NCBI RefSeq assembly: GCF_000737515.1
Contig: NZ_CP006587.1
Span: forward strand, 806,001-870,000
Length of the DNA stretch: 64,000 nucleotides
Direction: 5' to 3'
Source: Hymenobacter sp. APR13
GTDB lineage: Bacteria; Bacteroidota; Bacteroidia; Cytophagales; Hymenobacteraceae
Positions 1 to 8,818 of the stretch are shown one piece after another (positions within the stretch are counted from its first letter, which is position 1; each line of letters starts with the position of its first letter). The position numbers were made by a program, and so were the translations under genes. The notes beneath the pieces were generated by a model. It was not told the origin of the DNA. It did not search any database and was given only the letters and a program-made list of their open reading frames with translations.

Positions 1-231
1 TAGGTTGTTCGAAACTGGCGTTCCTGTTGACCGCGCTTTTGCCCTTGCCGCCTGGTCTTTCCGGCCCATCCGCCCCAGCATCAGCGCAGTAGCAGAGGTT
101 GTGATGATGCCTGTGTGGGTCCGGTATGGCTACAGTTGCTTCAGGTTGTGGTGCAGTTGCACCTAAATCTGCCGGAGGCTCTTGTTACGTATCTGGTTTA
201 GCACTGATGTTCAACCTGCTAGCTACCAGTT

Positions 232-387
232 ATGGAAAAGGATGCCGTTATCAGACATTCCCGCCGCCAACGCACCAGCCGGCGTTCTTCGCGGCCCAGA
301 ATCCGCCGGGAAACCCTGCTGGCCTCTGCCCTGCTGGCACTGCTGGCTGGCTTTGTGTTCTACCACATCTGGCGCTACGGCTGGTAG
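232..387 (+). CDS. Small single-pass membrane protein, unknown function
   Basis: A 51-residue reading frame from ATG to TAG. The first 28 residues are very basic, with many Arg and Ser. They are followed by one hydrophobic helix at about residues 29-46 (ETLLASALLALLAGFVFY) and a short HIWRYGW tail. A basic head followed by one membrane helix predicts an inner-membrane peptide with its N terminus in the cytoplasm. No family was recognised. It stands alone before the tRNA-Ser pair, which lies on the other strand, and ends about 80 bases before a hairpin terminator. Two longer overlapping frames in the same stretch have no membrane logic and look like shadows. Coding status is inferred from composition only. 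Confidence 0.45.
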   Translation: MEKDAVIRHSRRQRTSRRSSRPRIRRETLLASALLALLAGFVFYHIWRYGW

Positions 388-469
388 TAGCAGGTGCTAC
401 AGCTACAAGCAGTGTGCTGCTAGTCCGCTGCAAAGTGATTCAGCGGTTTAAAAGCGTCTAAAAACAAAA

Positions 470-497
470 ATCCCCTTGGCGGCCGCCAAGGGGATTT
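470..497. terminator. Bidirectional hairpin terminator
   Basis: A perfect self-complementary stem, CCCCTTGGCGG / CCGCCAAGGGG, is flanked by an A-run on the left and TTTT on the right. It could end transcription of the small plus-strand gene and of the minus-strand tRNA-Ser pair. Confidence 0.7.
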
Positions 498-511
498 TGC
501 AGTTTACTACG

Positions 512-596
512 CAGAGGAGGAGGGATTCGAACCCCCGGAGGTTTAACCCTCAACGGTTTTCAAGACCGCCGCAATCGACCACTCTGCCACTCCTCT
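512..596 (-). tRNA. tRNA-Ser (anticodon UGA)
   Basis: An 85-base cloverleaf reads on the minus strand. The acceptor stem AGAGGAG pairs with CTCCTCT. The anticodon loop CTTGAAAA is the typical tRNA-Ser(UGA) loop, followed by a long class II variable arm and the T-loop TTCGAAT. The discriminator base is G and no CCA is encoded. It decodes UCA-type serine codons. It lies 72 bases downstream of a second tRNA-Ser gene on the same strand, and one transcript probably carries both. Confidence 0.95.
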
Positions 597-668
597 AAGG
601 TCATTCAACAACAAGCAATGCCTCCGGCCAAGTGAACCTTGGGCCGTGGCAGGTGCTTATTGGCACTG

Positions 669-755
669 TAGAGAGGGGGGGATTCGAACCCCCGATACCC
701 TTGCAGGTATAACGGATTTCGAATCCGTCGCATTCGACCACTCTGCCACCTCTCT
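669..755 (-). tRNA. tRNA-Ser (anticodon CGA)
   Basis: An 87-base cloverleaf reads on the minus strand. The acceptor stem AGAGAGG pairs with CCTCTCT. The anticodon loop contains ATTCGAAAT (anticodon CGA), followed by a long variable arm and the T-loop TTCGAAT. It reads UCG codons. The position after the acceptor stem reads A rather than the G usual for serine tRNAs, and no CCA is encoded. A TAnnTTTG box 29 bases upstream suggests it heads the two-tRNA transcript. Confidence 0.93.
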
Positions 756-783
756 AGGGTCCAAACTGAGTGGTTTGGGACGA

Positions 784-791
784 CAAAAGTA
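784..791 (-). promoter_or_regulatory. Bacteroidota -7 box before the tRNA-Ser pair
   Basis: The minus strand reads TACTTTTG, an exact match to the Bacteroidota -7 consensus TAnnTTTG, 29 bases before the 5' end of tRNA-Ser(CGA). No clear -33 TTG element was found at the usual spacing. Confidence 0.55.
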
Positions 792-888
792 GCAGCGCCG
801 CCCACCCATCACAACTTTTGGGCATTTATTTTTCTAAAAAACGCCCCCTCCTCTACCCTTTCCGGGGTTTCAACCTGATAATCAGGCG

Positions 889-1881
889 CTAAATTTTCAC
901 TTGCTGATTGCGTACTCGGTTCAGCAAACGCAACCCGGCGGCGTTGTTGCGCAGCCGGCCCGTCACGGCATCAATGCTGACGTTGATTTCGAAACCCAGA
1001 ATCAGGGTCATGCACACGAAATCCAGCCACACCATGAAGCCCACGAGCGTGCCCACTGAGCCGTAGAAGTGGTTGTAGCTGTCGAAAATCTTCACGTAGA
1101 GGATGAACAGGAACGACACCAGGAAGATCAGCAACGTGGCCACAATGGCCCCGGCCGACAGGAAGGGCCACTTGTCGTGCACGGGCGGCACGTAGTAATA
1201 CACGAGGCAGGTAGTGAGCAGGAACAGCCCCACCACCGAGCCGTATTTGATGACCGTAATCAGTTCAGCCGTATACTGCTCGGGCACGATTTCGTGAAAC
1301 ACCAGCGCATCAATAATATAGGTACCGAAGAAGATGCCCACCACCGACACCAGCAGCACCGACGACAGCACCACCGTCAGCAGCGTGGCAATGACCCGCT
1401 TGCGCACGTAGGTGCGCTTCTTGAACGAGGGGTACTTCTTCTCGAAGGCGTCGAGCAGGGCCATGATGCCGTTGGAGCTCAGCACCAGCGCCGTGGCAAA
1501 ACCAAACGACAGCAACCCGCCGTGCGGAATGTTCACGATGTCTTCGATGGTGCCCGAAATGGCCCGATACATCTCACCCGGAATCAGGTCGGCCAGAAAC
1601 TCCAGAATGTACAGGTTTAGGTTCGGGATGCGGATATACGGGATGAGCGTGAACAGAAAGATAATGGTGGGAAAGATGGCAATGGTGAAGTTGAACGCCA
1701 TGTAGGAGGCGCGCTTGGCAATGCCATCCAGCCGGATTTCCTGCATCAGCCGGTCCACCACATCATACACCGAGGCCCGGCCGCCGGCAAAGCGCAGCCG
1801 CTTCAGAAACACAATAGCCTTCCGGTACGACCGGCGGCGGCGTACATCGGGCAAGTGGTAGCGGCGGGTGGGCAGGCGCAT
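889..1881 (-). CDS. YihY/BrkB-family inner-membrane protein
   Basis: A 330-residue polytopic membrane protein of the YihY/virulence factor BrkB family. The family was once mislabelled ribonuclease BN, and its transport or export role is not settled. After a basic cytoplasmic head of about 55 residues come hydrophobic segments near 61-84, 122-145, 163-195, 211-235, 241-264 and 275-300. The family signature is visible in the first helix (YMAFNFTIAIFPTIIF) and in the last, which runs into GFEINV. The length is typical. It is followed by a thioesterase gene on the same strand, with a hairpin between them, so each may have its own transcript. Confidence 0.9.
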   Translation of the reverse strand: MRLPTRRYHLPDVRRRRSYRKAIVFLKRLRFAGGRASVYDVVDRLMQEIRLDGIAKRASYMAFNFTIAIFPTIIFLFTLIPYIRIPNLNLYILEFLADLIPGEMYRAISGTIEDIVNIPHGGLLSFGFATALVLSSNGIMALLDAFEKKYPSFKKRTYVRKRVIATLLTVVLSSVLLVSVVGIFFGTYIIDALVFHEIVPEQYTAELITVIKYGSVVGLFLLTTCLVYYYVPPVHDKWPFLSAGAIVATLLIFLVSFLFILYVKIFDSYNHFYGSVGTLVGFMVWLDFVCMTLILGFEINVSIDAVTGRLRNNAAGLRLLNRVRNQQVKI

Positions 1882-1912
1882 GTGGTCTGGATGGTTGAAT
1901 TGTTTGATGGCT

Positions 1913-1956
1913 AAAGGGTTGGTTGTTCAACGAGGTTACAGAACAACCAACCCTTT
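1913..1956. repeat. Intergenic inverted repeat with GCAGCCAT tail
   Basis: Perfect 16-base arms (AAAGGGTTGGTTGTTC and its complement) enclose a 12-base loop between two minus-strand genes. The right flank TTTAACAATGCAGCCAT recurs at about 2537-2553, so this belongs to a dispersed intergenic repeat class. It may also terminate the thioesterase transcript. Confidence 0.6.
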
Positions 1957-1978
1957 AACAATGCAGCCATTAAACCAT

Positions 1979-2464
1979 TCATTTTAAAAACGCGGCCGGG
2001 GCCGGCGCGTCGCTGGGGGCTTTGGGAGGCGTGAGCGGGCTGCCGGCTTCGTCGTCGGTGAAGTAGCCGGACAGCTTCTGCTGGATGTGCGGCGGGATGG
2101 GCACCGGGCGGCCGGTGCTCATGTTCACGAACACCATCAGGGTGTGGCCTTCGGTGAGTAGTTCCTGGGCCTCGTTGTAGATTTCGTATTCGAACAGCAC
2201 CCGCGAGCCTTCGGCGGGCTGCTTGAGCAGCAGGCGCACCGTTAGCAGGTCGTCGTAGCGGGCGGGGCGGCGGAAGCGGGTGCGTATCTCCCCTACTGGC
2301 ATGCCCACGCCTTCGGCTTCCAGGTCTTTGTAGCTGATGCCCAGTTGGCGGAAGGCCTCGGTGCGGCACACCTCGAAGTAGGCCGCGTAGTTGCCGTGGT
2401 ACACGTAGCCCATCTGGTCGGTTTCGGCGTACCGCACGCGGATCTGGGTGTCGGAAGAATACAT
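1979..2464 (-). CDS. Acyl-CoA thioesterase, YbgC/FadM hotdog family
   Basis: A 161-residue hotdog-fold protein that probably hydrolyses acyl-CoA or acyl-ACP thioesters in the cytoplasm. The N-terminal motif RYAETDQMGYVYHGNY at about residues 11-26 is the 4HBT/YbgC signature, and the Asp in ETDQMG is the expected catalytic residue. The last 30 residues are Pro/Ala-rich and lie outside the fold. The start ATG at 2464 gives a normal N terminus. The gene sits between YihY and MltG, all on the minus strand, with repeat-filled gaps on each side. The substrate cannot be read from sequence. Confidence 0.88.
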   Translation of the reverse strand: MYSSDTQIRVRYAETDQMGYVYHGNYAAYFEVCRTEAFRQLGISYKDLEAEGVGMPVGEIRTRFRRPARYDDLLTVRLLLKQPAEGSRVLFEYEIYNEAQELLTEGHTLMVFVNMSTGRPVPIPPHIQQKLSGYFTDDEAGSPLTPPKAPSDAPAPAAFLK

Positions 2465-2567
2465 TGGGTTGAATGGTTAAATGGCGACATGATTAAATGG
2501 ATGACTGTTAAACGATCCGTCAGCACGACCAACAATTTAACAATGCAGCCATCTAACCATTGAAGCG
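2465..2567. repeat. Intergenic repeat related to 1913-1956
   Basis: The whole gap between the thioesterase and mltG is AT-rich, with imperfect inverted blocks (GGTTGAATGGTTAAATGG near the left; TTTAACAATGCAGCCATCTAA near the right). The right block matches the flank of the hairpin near 1950. The gap before bamD (58244-58346) has similar wording. Confidence 0.5.
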
Positions 2568-3638
2568 CTACTTCATAATCCCGCTCCGCGTGAGGGCAGC
2601 CTGGTAGCGGCGGGCGTTTACGAGGTGCTCCTGCTCGTTGCGGGCGAAGGCGTGGTAGCCGCTGAAGTCCTCCTTCGCGCAGAAGTAGAGGTAGTCGTGG
2701 CGCTCGGGGTTCAGCACCGCGTCGATGCTGGCAATGCTGGGCAGATTGATGGGGCCGGGCGGCAGGCCGGCGTACTTGTAGGTGTTGTAAGGCGAGTCTT
2801 TGGTGAGGTGCACGTTGAGCACCCGTTTGATGGTGAAATCCTGGTTGGCGTACACCACCGTGGGGTCGGCCTGGAGCTTCATGCCGCGGCGCAGGCGGTT
2901 GAGGTACACGCCAGCCACGCGCGGACGCTCATCGGCGTGCTGCTGCTGCTCGGCCTCCACGATGCTGGCCAGGGTGCTGACTTCGGCGCGGCTAAGGTTC
3001 ATGGCTTTGCGCTTGGCGTCGCGGGCAGGCGTCCAGAACTTCTCGTACTCCTTTTTCATGCGCTGCATGAGGTTGTCGGGCGTGGAGTTCCAGTACAGCT
3101 CGTAAGTGTTCGGAATGAACATGGTCATAATGCTCGTGGTGTCGAAGCCCAGGCTTTTGGTGTAGCTGGGGCTGCTGAGCAGGCTGTCGAACTGGCCGGG
3201 GCGGGCATCAATGGCCGTGTTGAGCTTTTGGGCCAGATCCTGGCGCAGGCGGATATTCTGGAACGTAAGCTTAAGCGGCGATTGGCGGCCGGTGCGTAGC
3301 GCGTTGATCAGCTCGCGGTTAGTGTAGCCGTCTTTCAGCTCGTAGCGGCCAGGCTTCACCAGCTTTTCGTACTTCATCACCTTGGCCACGAAGCGCAGAC
3401 TGAGCTTATCCACGATGACGCCGGTGGCCTCCACCGAGTCCAGCACCGACTTTGCGGTCTGACCGCGGCGTACCAGCACGTAGGTGGGCGTTTTGGTTTC
3501 TACGTTCGGCGTAAAGAAAACCTGGTAGAAATAGTAGGAAAACGTAATCAGAATCAGGCCCGAAATACCGGTGATGTACGCGAACCGGTTGCGGCGTTTC
3601 AGGGCCTTGGCTTTGTAGTCGATGCGGGGTTTGGCCAT
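2568..3638 (-). CDS. mltG: Endolytic transglycosylase MltG
   Basis: A 356-residue YceG-like protein. MltG cleaves within nascent peptidoglycan strands at the inner membrane and is thought to end glycan chain growth. There is a short cytoplasmic head, one membrane helix at about 20-42 ([20 protein letters not shown]) and a LysM-like region to about 115. The catalytic domain includes [10 protein letters not shown], in which Glu228 matches the catalytic Glu of the family, followed by [10 protein letters not shown] and the conserved ADPTVVYA. Length and order are normal. A TAnnTTTG box lies 87 bases upstream on the minus strand, so it probably has its own promoter. Confidence 0.94.
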   Translation of the reverse strand: MAKPRIDYKAKALKRRNRFAYITGISGLILITFSYYFYQVFFTPNVETKTPTYVLVRRGQTAKSVLDSVEATGVIVDKLSLRFVAKVMKYEKLVKPGRYELKDGYTNRELINALRTGRQSPLKLTFQNIRLRQDLAQKLNTAIDARPGQFDSLLSSPSYTKSLGFDTTSIMTMFIPNTYELYWNSTPDNLMQRMKKEYEKFWTPARDAKRKAMNLSRAEVSTLASIVEAEQQQHADERPRVAGVYLNRLRRGMKLQADPTVVYANQDFTIKRVLNVHLTKDSPYNTYKYAGLPPGPINLPSIASIDAVLNPERHDYLYFCAKEDFSGYHAFARNEQEHLVNARRYQAALTRSGIMK

Positions 3639-3724
3639 CGGGAAGGAAGGTGGTCAGGTTACCGGAGTATGAAGTTCCGGAATGCGGATTGGCGGGAGAA
3701 ACCGTTTAGAGTAGCTTTACGGTT

Positions 3725-3732
3725 CAAAAGTA
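3725..3732 (-). promoter_or_regulatory. -7 box upstream of mltG
   Basis: The minus strand reads TACTTTTG, an exact TAnnTTTG match, leaving a leader of roughly 80 bases before the mltG ATG at 3638. No -33 TTG was found at the usual distance. Confidence 0.5.
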
Positions 3733-3859
3733 CGCGGAATCCGGCAGTGCCGAAGCTTGCGCACGTTTGCCCGGCTCGGGAGCCAACCTTTGGCCCGGGT
3801 TTGCGTCCTTACCTGCAATACACCCATTCACATCCTCGTTTTTTACCCTCATTTCACCC

Positions 3860-5683
3860 ATGCAACACTCCTACTCTTCCCGGTGGCAGCGGCTGGCCCT
3901 TCTGGCCGCACTGGGCCTGTTTGGCTCTACGGCTGCCCAGGCACAGCTAGCTACCTATAGCTTCACCAACGCTGCCGGCGACGAGGCGACGCTGCCAGCT
4001 GATGCCCAGCCGATCAACGCTTCGTTTAGCCCAATGAGCCGTGGTACCGGCCTCACACCTTCCCCAGGCAGTGGTTCAATTTCGGCCACCGGCTGGTCGC
4101 TGGCTGCCTTGGATGCCGCCGATTACTTTGCTTTCACGGTACAGCCTGCCTCCGGCTTCCAGGTGCGCCTCGACAGCCTGGTGCTGGATGAGCGCCGCTC
4201 CGGCACCGGCATCCGCGACTGGTCGGTACGCTCCAGCGTCGACAATTTCGCGACTGACTTGATTACGGTGAACGTGCCCGACGACAGCAACACGCGCACC
4301 AATAAGAAGATTGTGCTGCCCGCAGCTTTCGCCGCCCGCACCGGGGCTGTGGAGTTCCGGATCTATGGCTACAATTCGGAAGCCATTGCCGGCTCGTGGC
4401 GCATAGACAATGTGCGCACGTATGGTTTGGTTAGCGCCACGGGCGGCACTACCACGCCTACCGTGGAGTTTGGCGCTGCATCGGCTACTGTAGCCGAAAA
4501 CGTGGGTGTGGTGCAGATTCCGGTTCGCCTGAGCAGCGTTAGCGCGCAGGCTGTAACCGTAGATGTGGTACTGGCTACTCCGGCTGGCACTGCCACCTCT
4601 CCTGCCGACTACACCTATACCACCCAGACCCTCACTTTTCCGGCCAACAGCACCACCGCCCAGAACGCCACGCTCACCATCGTGGACGACGCCGTGGCTG
4701 AATCCAGCGAAACCATTATCCTGAAGCTGCAGAACGCACTGCCCGCCGGCTCGGCCACGGTATCGGCTGACAGCTACACCATCACTGTTACCGACAATGA
4801 CACGCCTACCGGCCCTGTCGTATCGACGGTAGCAGCCCTGACTGTGAATGACGCCAACGGCGTGCCTACCCAGAACACGCAGGTAGTATCAGCTCGCGGT
4901 ACGGTATATGGCGTAAACCAGCGGACGGCTGGCTACCAGTTCACGCTGATCGACAACACGGGCGGTATCGGCCTGTTTGCATCGGCCGCTATCGGCACCA
5001 ACGTGCTGGCTGAAGGCGACTCCGTGCTGGTTACCGGTGCGCTGGGCCAGTTCAACGGCCTGAGCCAGATTTCAATGACCGGCATTACGCCGCTGGGCCG
5101 GGCCCGTCGCACGTATTCGCCCCGCGCCGTAGTGGCCGCCCTCACCGAAAACGAAGAATCGGAACTGATTTCCATTGCCACGCCCGTTACTCTGGTGACG
5201 CCTTCCCAGTGGACGGGTGCCGCTACGGCCTACAACGTAGACGTTACCACAGCTGCCGGGGTAGTGTATCAGATGCGGGTTCCTGCCAACTCCGACTTCG
5301 CTGGCAAGCCTGCGCCTACCACGCCGTTCCTGCTCACCGGCATCGGCGGACAGTTCGACAACACCTCGCCCTACACTACTGGCTACCAAATTGTGCCACG
5401 CCGCTACTCGGATCTGGCCTTCGTGCAATCGGCCGCCGAGCCCGCCTTCGCCAAGAGCCTGGCGCTGTACCCGAACCCTGCTACCAGCCAGCTCACGCTG
5501 CGTGTAGCCGGCGCCCGTGGGGCTCAGGTGGAAATCCTGAACTCGCTCGGCCAGGTGGTAAGCCGCTCAACGGCCACTACCGACCTGACCACTCTGAACG
5601 TGGCGTCGTTGCCGGCCGGCATGTACGGTGTGCGCCTCACTACGTCAGAAGGCTCGGCTACCCGTCGTTTCGTAAAGCAATAA
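3860..5683 (+). CDS. T9SS cargo with Calx-beta and OB-like (DUF5689-type) domains
   Basis: A 607-residue secreted protein. The ATG at 3860 was chosen because it gives a clean signal peptide (residues 1 to about 29, ending AAQAQ); an upstream in-frame start would bury it. Residues 31-195 are a beta-rich region of unknown type. Residues 200-310 form a Calx-beta repeat (TVAENVGVVQIPVRL to TVTDNDTP), a fold that often binds calcium. Residues 323-520 resemble the OB-like region found in DUF5689 or nuclease-associated proteins. Residues 532-607 are a type A T9SS sorting domain (LALYPNPATSQLTL, LPAGMYGVRL). It should cross the outer membrane by T9SS and be released or anchored. No catalytic motif was identified. 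A strong terminator follows. Confidence 0.88.
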   Translation: MQHSYSSRWQRLALLAALGLFGSTAAQAQLATYSFTNAAGDEATLPADAQPINASFSPMSRGTGLTPSPGSGSISATGWSLAALDAADYFAFTVQPASGFQVRLDSLVLDERRSGTGIRDWSVRSSVDNFATDLITVNVPDDSNTRTNKKIVLPAAFAARTGAVEFRIYGYNSEAIAGSWRIDNVRTYGLVSATGGTTTPTVEFGAASATVAENVGVVQIPVRLSSVSAQAVTVDVVLATPAGTATSPADYTYTTQTLTFPANSTTAQNATLTIVDDAVAESSETIILKLQNALPAGSATVSADSYTITVTDNDTPTGPVVSTVAALTVNDANGVPTQNTQVVSARGTVYGVNQRTAGYQFTLIDNTGGIGLFASAAIGTNVLAEGDSVLVTGALGQFNGLSQISMTGITPLGRARRTYSPRAVVAALTENEESELISIATPVTLVTPSQWTGAATAYNVDVTTAAGVVYQMRVPANSDFAGKPAPTTPFLLTGIGGQFDNTSPYTTGYQIVPRRYSDLAFVQSAAEPAFAKSLALYPNPATSQLTLRVAGARGAQVEILNSLGQVVSRSTATTDLTTLNVASLPAGMYGVRLTTSEGSATRRFVKQ

Positions 5684-5708
5684 GCAATGTGGCTAACGGC
5701 CACCTGCT

Positions 5709-5743
5709 AAAAAGGCTCCGGCATACTGCCGGAGCCTTTTTTT
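5709..5743 (+). terminator. Rho-independent terminator
   Basis: The stem AAAGGCTCCGGC / GCCGGAGCCTTT has a 5-base loop and a T-run, 26 bases after the stop of the Calx-beta protein. Confidence 0.9.
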
Positions 5744-5943
5744 GTGCCGGCTACGGTGCCGGACCGAAGCCAGTGGCCGGGCGTTTGCCGGCGGCGTGAT
5801 ACAGTTTAATAATGTGCTGCCTGTAACCTGCAGTGCAAAAACCACGAACAGGTTGGCAGTTCTCTGTTACAAGGGCTACCTTGCCCGCTTCGACGCTACT
5901 TCGGTTGTGTTCGTCGTCTTCTCACTTCATTTCTTGTCTTGCC

Positions 5944-6576
5944 ATGGCCGCTACGCTGCTCCGCATTCACCCCGAAAATCCGCCCCAGAACCGTATCCAG
6001 CAGGTAGTAGATGTGCTACGCCGTGGGGGAATTATTATTTATCCGACGGACACGGTGTATGGCATTGGGTGCGATATTCATAATGCGAAGGCTGTTGACA
6101 AGCTGTGCCGCATCAAAGGGCTGAACCCGGAAAAGGCCATGCTCAGCTTCATCTGCGCCGATTTGTCGCACATCAGCGACTACGCCCACGGCATCACCAC
6201 GCCCACCTACAAAGTGATTAAGCGCGCTCTGCCCGGGCCGTTCACGTTCATCTTCGAAGCCAGCTCCAAAGTGCCGCGCCAGGGCGGCAAGCAGCGCAAA
6301 ACCGTCGGTATCCGCGTGCCCGACAACCAGATCATCATTCAGCTGGTGCGCGAGCTGGGCAACCCCATCATGAGCACCTCGGTGCGCGAAGACGAAAACA
6401 CGCTCGACGAGTACGTAACCGACCCCGACCTGATCTTCGAGAAATACCGCTCCCTGGTAGACCTCGTCATCGACGGCGGCTTCGGCAACAACGTCCCCAG
6501 CACCATCATCGACTGCACCAACGACGATTTCGAGTTGGTCCGCCAGGGCGCCGGCGACATCGAGCAGTATCTGTAA
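5944..6576 (+). CDS. L-threonylcarbamoyladenylate synthase (Sua5/YciO/YrdC)
   Basis: A 210-residue YrdC-fold protein. It makes threonylcarbamoyl-AMP from threonine, bicarbonate and ATP for the universal t6A37 modification of ANN-decoding tRNAs. The nucleotide/threonine pocket motif IIIYPTDTVYGIGCD lies at about 29-43, followed by KGLNPEKAM and the PGPFTFIFEAS segment, then SVREDENT. It is the short form without the Sua5 C-terminal domain. Its sequence is closer to the YciO-like branch, so a role outside t6A is possible. The ATG at 5944 follows a gap with no other gene. A palindromic repeat begins 8 bases after the stop. Confidence 0.88.
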   Translation: MAATLLRIHPENPPQNRIQQVVDVLRRGGIIIYPTDTVYGIGCDIHNAKAVDKLCRIKGLNPEKAMLSFICADLSHISDYAHGITTPTYKVIKRALPGPFTFIFEASSKVPRQGGKQRKTVGIRVPDNQIIIQLVRELGNPIMSTSVREDENTLDEYVTDPDLIFEKYRSLVDLVIDGGFGNNVPSTIIDCTNDDFELVRQGAGDIEQYL

Positions 6577-6583
6577 CAGCTGG

Positions 6584-6752
6584 CTGTCATTGAGAGCAGC
6601 GCGAAGCAATCCTTCCTCTCGTGGCAGGCACGACCCTGAAGCAGAAAGCCCTCCGGCATTAGGTTACTAGCCTACTGCCGGAGGGCTTGTCTGTAAATCG
6701 AGGCTTTCGTCTTTTAGAGGAAGGATTGCTTCGCGCTGCTCGCAATGACAGC
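6584..6752. repeat. Palindromic element, GTCATTG family, copy 1
   Basis: Outer arms of about 35 bases (TGTCATTGAGAGCAGCGCGA... and its complement, one mismatch) enclose an inner hairpin AGCCCTCCGGC / GCCGGAGGGCT. It lies between convergent genes, and its last base is the first plus-strand base of the acyltransferase stop codon. Translated, the arm gives the SLRAERSNP peptide often seen in spurious ORFs. The inner hairpin could act as a two-way terminator. Confidence 0.85.
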
Positions 6753-7636
6753 TAAGGGCGCTTGTGCTTCCACCTTCTGTGCGTCCAAAGATAGTCGGCG
6801 GGAAAATCCTGAATATCCCGCTCCAGCTGGCGCACGAAAGCTTCCGTGATGGGGAAATCGTTGGCAGGCAGCGGCGCGTCGCCGTCGTATAGCTCCGTAA
6901 GGATGATTTGGTAGTAGCCGCGACGCAGGCGGCGGATGCTCACGTACACCACCGGGCAATGGAAGCGGGCCGCCAGCCGGTCGGCGCTGGTGTAGAAGCC
7001 GGAATCCTGGTGCATGAACTCAGTCCAGTAGGGCCGATCTTCGGGGCCGGCGGCCTGGTCGGAGAGCAGGCTCACCACCCGGGTTTCGCCGCGGCGCTGC
7101 AGCATGTCGCGCAGCGTGTCGCGCATCGGAATCAGGCCGGCACCGGTGCGGGTACGCAGTTGGTGCAGAAAGCTCTCAAAAAACGGGTTGTTCAACGGCT
7201 TATACACCCCATCCGCGTGCGCCGACAGCCACACGGCCCCCGAAGTCAGCACCCACTCCCAGTTGCCCGCGTGCGACGACAAGCCCAGCACGGTGCGGCC
7301 CTGCGCGAAGTGGCGCTCCAGCACCTCGGGGTTGCTGAACCACACCCGCTCCTTCAGCTCGGCGGCGGGCATCACCACCAGCTTCAGCGTTTCCACCATC
7401 ACCTCCGCGAAGTGCCGGTAAAACTCTTTGGCGATGCGCTGGAGTTCCACTTCCGGCTTTTCCGGGAAAGAGTTGCGCAGGTTAGTCAGTACCACGTTAC
7501 GGCGGTAGCGCACCACATAGGTCAGCAGCAGGTATATCCCGTCGGCCAGCACGTAGAGCACCGGCAGCGGCAAATGAGCAAGGCCGCGCAACAGCCAGTT
7601 TAGCGGGCGGTAATACCAGGGATAGGGCTTGGGCAT
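6752..7636 (-). CDS. Lysophospholipid/lipid A acyltransferase (LpxL/HtrB family)
   Basis: A 294-residue membrane-associated acyltransferase. Family members move an acyl chain from acyl-ACP to a lipid A precursor or another lipid at the inner membrane. The HX4E catalytic motif is visible as HAGNWE (His122 to Glu127). An N-terminal hydrophobic stretch lies at about 20-45. Further family blocks are SLLSDQAAGPEDRPYW and the C-terminal YLWTHRRWKHKRP. Length is normal. It is 9 bases downstream of a secreted-protein gene on the same strand. A TAnnTTTG box lies 4 bases before the ATG, so a nearly leaderless second transcript is possible. The exact lipid substrate is not known. Confidence 0.9.
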   Translation of the reverse strand: MPKPYPWYYRPLNWLLRGLAHLPLPVLYVLADGIYLLLTYVVRYRRNVVLTNLRNSFPEKPEVELQRIAKEFYRHFAEVMVETLKLVVMPAAELKERVWFSNPEVLERHFAQGRTVLGLSSHAGNWEWVLTSGAVWLSAHADGVYKPLNNPFFESFLHQLRTRTGAGLIPMRDTLRDMLQRRGETRVVSLLSDQAAGPEDRPYWTEFMHQDSGFYTSADRLAARFHCPVVYVSIRRLRRGYYQIILTELYDGDAPLPANDFPITEAFVRQLERDIQDFPADYLWTHRRWKHKRP

Positions 7637-7640
7637 GCCC

Positions 7641-7648
7641 CAAAGTTA
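7641..7648 (-). promoter_or_regulatory. -7 box 4 bases before the acyltransferase ATG
   Basis: The minus strand reads TAACTTTG, an exact TAnnTTTG. It overlaps the stop of the upstream gene and would start a transcript at or next to the ATG. This is suggestive only, since the two genes may be one operon. Confidence 0.35.
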
Positions 7649-8521
7649 ACGGACCGGACCCGCTCCGGCCGGCGCGTAGTCGGCAGCATCCCGGTGCACC
7701 GAAACACTTTGCGTCGTAAGCAACTGGTTTTTAGCGTTGCGCACTTCCACCGTTAGGGTATAGTCGCCGCCGGGCAGCTTGCTCAGGTCCAGCTCGCCCA
7801 GCACCGGCGCCGGGCGGCCGGCCTGGCCCCGTACCGCGCCAGTGATGGCCAGCGCGTCGGTTTTGGCCGCGGCGGCCCGCAACCGGTAGCGCAGCACCAG
7901 CGGCTGGTCGGCCGCTACGTTGTAGAGCTCAGCATACAGCCAGAGCCGCTCGGCTCCGCGGGCATAAAAGCCGCCCGGGGCCCGCGTGAGGCTGTAGCCT
8001 CCTCGGCTGAAATTGCTGGCCTCAGCCCCGCGGGCGGGGGCGCGGGCCAGCAGCACCAGGTCGCTGAGCTGTGGCTTCGGGCCGATGGCAGCCAGCACCA
8101 GCGGCTGCTCCACCAGGCTTTGCTTGCCGGCCTGGTATTGGTCGCGCACCAGCGCCCGCAAAGTGTAGGTGCCTTCGGGCAGCAGCAGGCGCTTCTGGAA
8201 GCTCAGCGGGTTTTTGATTACGGCCGTAGTGTCGCTGAGTACCGGCGGCTTGAGCGTGATGGTTTCCTGGTACACGGCCTGCCCATCGGGCCGGATTACT
8301 TCCAGCGTGAGGGCGGCCGCCGCCTGGTACATTTTCGGCGCCCGGCGCATGTAGCGCAGGCTTTTGCCCGAAACGGTGGCATATATTTCCACTACAACTC
8401 CCTTCAGGGCTACGTCTTCGTTGCGAAAACGCGCCACATCGAGCTGTAGCATGGGTGGAGAAGCCGCCTCGGCGAATAAGGAAGTCAGCAGGAGAAATAG
8501 CAGAGAGAAATAGCGCATCAT
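7646..8521 (-). CDS. Secreted protein with Ig-like beta domains, unknown function
   Basis: About 291 residues. The start is one of two adjacent ATGs (8521 or 8518) just before a signal peptide (MRYFSLLFLLLTSLFAEA). The mature part looks all-beta: LQLDVARFRNEDVALKGVVVEI, a middle module with EGTYTLRALV, and a last module with LPGGDYTLTVEVRN that ends shortly after. This architecture resembles the N-terminal half of Bacteroidota GWxTD-domain proteins, but no GWxTD motif was found. It ends 9 bases before the acyltransferase start and probably shares its transcript, which hints at an envelope role. The function is not recognised. Confidence 0.75.
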   Translation of the reverse strand: MMRYFSLLFLLLTSLFAEAASPPMLQLDVARFRNEDVALKGVVVEIYATVSGKSLRYMRRAPKMYQAAAALTLEVIRPDGQAVYQETITLKPPVLSDTTAVIKNPLSFQKRLLLPEGTYTLRALVRDQYQAGKQSLVEQPLVLAAIGPKPQLSDLVLLARAPARGAEASNFSRGGYSLTRAPGGFYARGAERLWLYAELYNVAADQPLVLRYRLRAAAAKTDALAITGAVRGQAGRPAPVLGELDLSKLPGGDYTLTVEVRNAKNQLLTTQSVSVHRDAADYAPAGAGPVR

Positions 8522-8818
8522 GCCAGATTGACAAAACTGTAAACAGGAAACCAGGGTACAACGCAACAAACCCGGTGCCACTGCCGGTTTCCTGCAACCA
8601 GCCGAAATACGGTTGTATTAAGACCCATTTCGACCCGGCACCGTCCCTTTTCTGGACGCGCCGTCCGGATACTGGCCGCGGCGGTTGGTCTTCAGCTGCC
8701 TTCTTACTGCCTTTTTGCCGGTATAATTTCGGTATTTCTTCAGCGGCAGGCCGCATTATCCGCGGCCGGCGTGCTATGTTGGGGGCCCATTGTTTCTTTC
8801 CGCATCCCGTCACCGCTC

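Noticed and set aside
126..461. A 111-codon frame overlapping the small membrane protein
   Set aside because: No protein-like pattern; the shorter frame at 232-387 has a basic head plus helix, which is more plausible.
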